DNA from: DAIOHQ01 sp036744635
Lineage (GTDB): Bacteria; Planctomycetota; Phycisphaerae; Tepidisphaerales; Tepidisphaeraceae
Direction: 5' to 3'
NCBI GenBank assembly: GCA_036744635.1
Contig: DAIOHQ010000007.1
Location: forward strand, 1 to 44,986
Length of the DNA stretch: 44,986 nucleotides
The notes beneath the pieces are model-generated. The model did no database searches and was not told the origin of the DNA. It was given only the letters and a program-made list of their open reading frames with translations. The position numbers and the translations under genes are program-made. Shown here one piece after another: positions 43,303-44,986 of the stretch (position 1 is its first letter; each line of letters opens with the position of its first letter).

Positions 43303-44985
43303 CTACTTTTGGGCGGCGCCAATGATGAGTGGGCGCTTGGTCTGGTACAGCTTCAGGCGCTTTTGCATCGAGCTGGCCGCGCCGGGCTGATTTTGCTGGC
43401 TTATCAGCGCCAAGGCGCGGCGTTCGGCCGCCACTGCCTTGTCGAAGTCACCGCGGCAGGCGAAGGCGGCCGCCAGCGTGTCCAGTGCCCACGCATCCCG
43501 TTCCTGGGTGAGCGCGACGGCGCGCTGGGCGTAGCGGACGGCGGCATCCGGTTGTCGCAGATGAGGGTCGGCGGAGGTGGCCAAAAGCCACGCCAACTTC
43601 TGCGGCGGCTCACTCAAATTGGGGTCCAGCTCGGCCGCGATCTGATATTCCCGCGCCGCCTGGGACAGTGCCTGCTGCTGCTGCAGCGCCGCCGCCAGCA
43701 GATAATGCACCTTGGCGTCGTTGGGCTGCAGCGCCGCCACGGCGCGAAAATGCTCGGCGGCGTGGGGAAAATCTCCCTCGGCCGCGTAGGTGAGCGCCAT
43801 GTTCCGATGCGCCGCGGGGAAATCCGGCTTCAGCTGCAGGGCGAGCTGATATTCCCGAAGCGCTTCGGCATTTCGGCCCGTCTCAGACAGCATGTTCCCC
43901 AGTCCGTTGTGCGCCTCCGGCATCGAAGGCTTGGCGGCAATGGCAGCGCGAAAGTGCTCCTCCGCCTGCTTCCACTGCTTGCGCTCGGCCAGGAAGTTGG
44001 CGATATTCGCATGGGCTTCGGGATAGTCAGGCCGCTCGTGCAGGGCGCTCTGGAAATGCTCGATCGCCTCATCCTTGCGTCCGACTTCCAAATAGGCCAC
44101 CGCGAGGCTCTCGTGGGCGGTGTAATTGCCGTTGGTAACGGCGATCGTGTGTGTGAACAGGGTGATGGAATCTTTCCAGAGGCCAATTTGAAATACGGTC
44201 AGCGCTGCGCATGCCAGCAACATCGCCGCGCCGATCGTCCCGAATACCGCGCCGCGCTGCCTTTGTGGCCGGCGCGCCAGGGCCGTCGCGATTCCATCAC
44301 CCAGCCCGAATGCGACCATGATGAACAGCCCGACCAGCGGCAGATAGGTGTAGCGATCGGCATATCCCTGCACGCCCACCTGCACCAGTCCGATCACAGG
44401 CACGAGCGTCCCCAGATACCAGAGCCATCCCACCAGCAGATGGCCCGCGCGCCGCCGCGCCAACACCACTGCAGCAGTAATTGCCAGCAGCAGCGCCAGC
44501 GCTGCAGCCGTGGTCGCCAGCGGTACCGCTGTCATCGTGGTCGTCTGGTGCGGATAGACGATCGCCAGCTTCATCGGCCAGAACATCATGCCGATGTAGC
44601 GCACGTAACTGAGAATCGCGTTCGAAATGCGCATCGGAAAGGGCACCGCCGTCCAAACCGCTTCCCCTTTGCGCTGGGCAATGATCGTGATGACGCATGA
44701 TGCCGCCGCCAGCGCCAGCATAGGCAGCTTTTCCAGCAGGAGTCTTGTCAGAGATATCGCTGGCATCGGCCTGACTTCATCGCCGTCACCCCCCCACCGC
44801 CGCAATGGCCAGAAATCCAACAGCAGCAACACAAAGGGAAGGGTGACGACCATCGGCTTGGAAAGGATGCCAAGCACCAAGAACGCGATAGTCGCGCCGT
44901 ACCAGCGGCCGCGACGTTCGCCGGCGTAGTGCGCATATGCCCAGATCGTCAGCATCCAGAACAACGCGCTCAGCACGTCCTTACG
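43303..44985 (-). CDS. TPR-containing polytopic membrane protein (5' end outside window)
   Basis: At least 560 residues; the frame RKDVLSALFW is still open at the window edge, so the start lies outside. N-terminal part (about 1-270): several membrane helices and a loop with QGYADRYTYLPLVGLFIMVA, typical of DUF1736/TMTC-like membrane glycosyltransferase-related proteins. From about 280 on there are six to eight TPR units (for example YTAHESLAVAYLEVGRKDEA, PEAHNGLGNMLSETGRNAEA). Such proteins may glycosylate or scaffold exported proteins. It lies 33 bp from the right attachment site. Confidence 0.85.
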   Translation of the reverse strand, partial: RKDVLSALFWMLTIWAYAHYAGERRGRWYGATIAFLVLGILSKPMVVTLPFVLLLLDFWPLRRWGGDGDEVRPMPAISLTRLLLEKLPMLALAAASCVITIIAQRKGEAVWTAVPFPMRISNAILSYVRYIGMMFWPMKLAIVYPHQTTTMTAVPLATTAAALALLLAITAAVVLARRRAGHLLVGWLWYLGTLVPVIGLVQVGVQGYADRYTYLPLVGLFIMVAFGLGDGIATALARRPQRQRGAVFGTIGAAMLLACAALTVFQIGLWKDSITLFTHTIAVTNGNYTAHESLAVAYLEVGRKDEAIEHFQSALHERPDYPEAHANIANFLAERKQWKQAEEHFRAAIAAKPSMPEAHNGLGNMLSETGRNAEALREYQLALQLKPDFPAAHRNMALTYAAEGDFPHAAEHFRAVAALQPNDAKVHYLLAAALQQQQALSQAAREYQIAAELDPNLSEPPQKLAWLLATSADPHLRQPDAAVRYAQRAVALTQERDAWALDTLAAAFACRGDFDKAVAAERRALALISQQNQPGAASSMQKRLKLYQTKRPLIIGAAQK

Positions 44986-44986
44986 T

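Overview
The window looks like chromosomal DNA of a Planctomycetota bacterium, most likely of the Phycisphaerae type. This is inferred from several signs: prepilin-like proteins with the N-terminus GFTLVELLVVIGIIALL, a HYExO-type protein, VIT/VWA and DUF4383 proteins, paired GroEL genes, high GC, and many short palindromic repeats between genes. There are two assembly gaps, 2691-2790 and 5133-5142.

Layout. 1-2.7 kb: the 3' end of an MmeI-like methyltransferase/restriction gene, a PLD-type nuclease gene, and a decapitated second copy of the MmeI C-terminus. 2.7-12.9 kb: a surface-polysaccharide cluster with a Wzt-like ABC ATPase, a methyltransferase/coiled-coil/glycosyltransferase fusion, a GT2 and a GT4 glycosyltransferase, a GDP-mannose 4,6-dehydratase, and an opposing epimerase. 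13-18.5 kb: an AI-2E/PerM-type membrane protein with an extra C-terminal domain, a VIT-VWA protein and a DUF4383 protein. 18.7-23.4 kb: groEL1, a DUF4160/DUF2442 pair, groES and groEL2. 23.5-34 kb: two pseudopilins, a PcrA/UvrD helicase, SppA, several small membrane proteins, a HYExO protein, BioB and a ketoacyl synthase. The right end carries a TPR membrane protein on the minus strand.

The most interesting region is 34,067-43,270, an integrated filamentous phage (inovirus) of about 9.2 kb. It is bounded by two 28-bp sites that share the same central region and one recombinase arm. The left site has the full architecture of a XerCD dif site, with an XerD arm matching the E. coli core TTATGTTAA. 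The element encodes no integrase, so it probably integrates with the host XerCD, as CTXphi and VGJphi do. All but one of its genes are on the minus strand and follow the order of coliphage Ff: Zn-ribbon protein, Rep (gII), HTH regulator, ssDNA-binding-like protein (gV), a 38-aa hydrophobic peptide (gVII/gIX), major coat (gVIII), terminator, minor coat proteins (gIII), gVI-like, Zot ATPase (gI), secretin (gIV), and an acidic accessory protein.

Two features inside the phage look new. First, the gene after the major-coat terminator encodes a secreted ectodomain that can be joined to a second copy of the major-coat transmembrane module only by a -1 frameshift. The shift would occur at a T TTT TTT heptamer preceded six bases upstream by a GGGAGG Shine-Dalgarno-like sequence, an arrangement very like the dnaX frameshift signal. 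This resembles a natural phage-display system. The unshifted product instead ends in a PEP-CTERM-like tail. Second, beside the attachment site lies an inverted degenerate dif-like sequence, so that single-stranded phage DNA could fold into a dif-like hairpin, as in CTXphi attP.

The dif site implies that the window spans the replication terminus. Gene orientation agrees: plus-strand genes lead up to it from the left and a minus-strand gene lies to the right.
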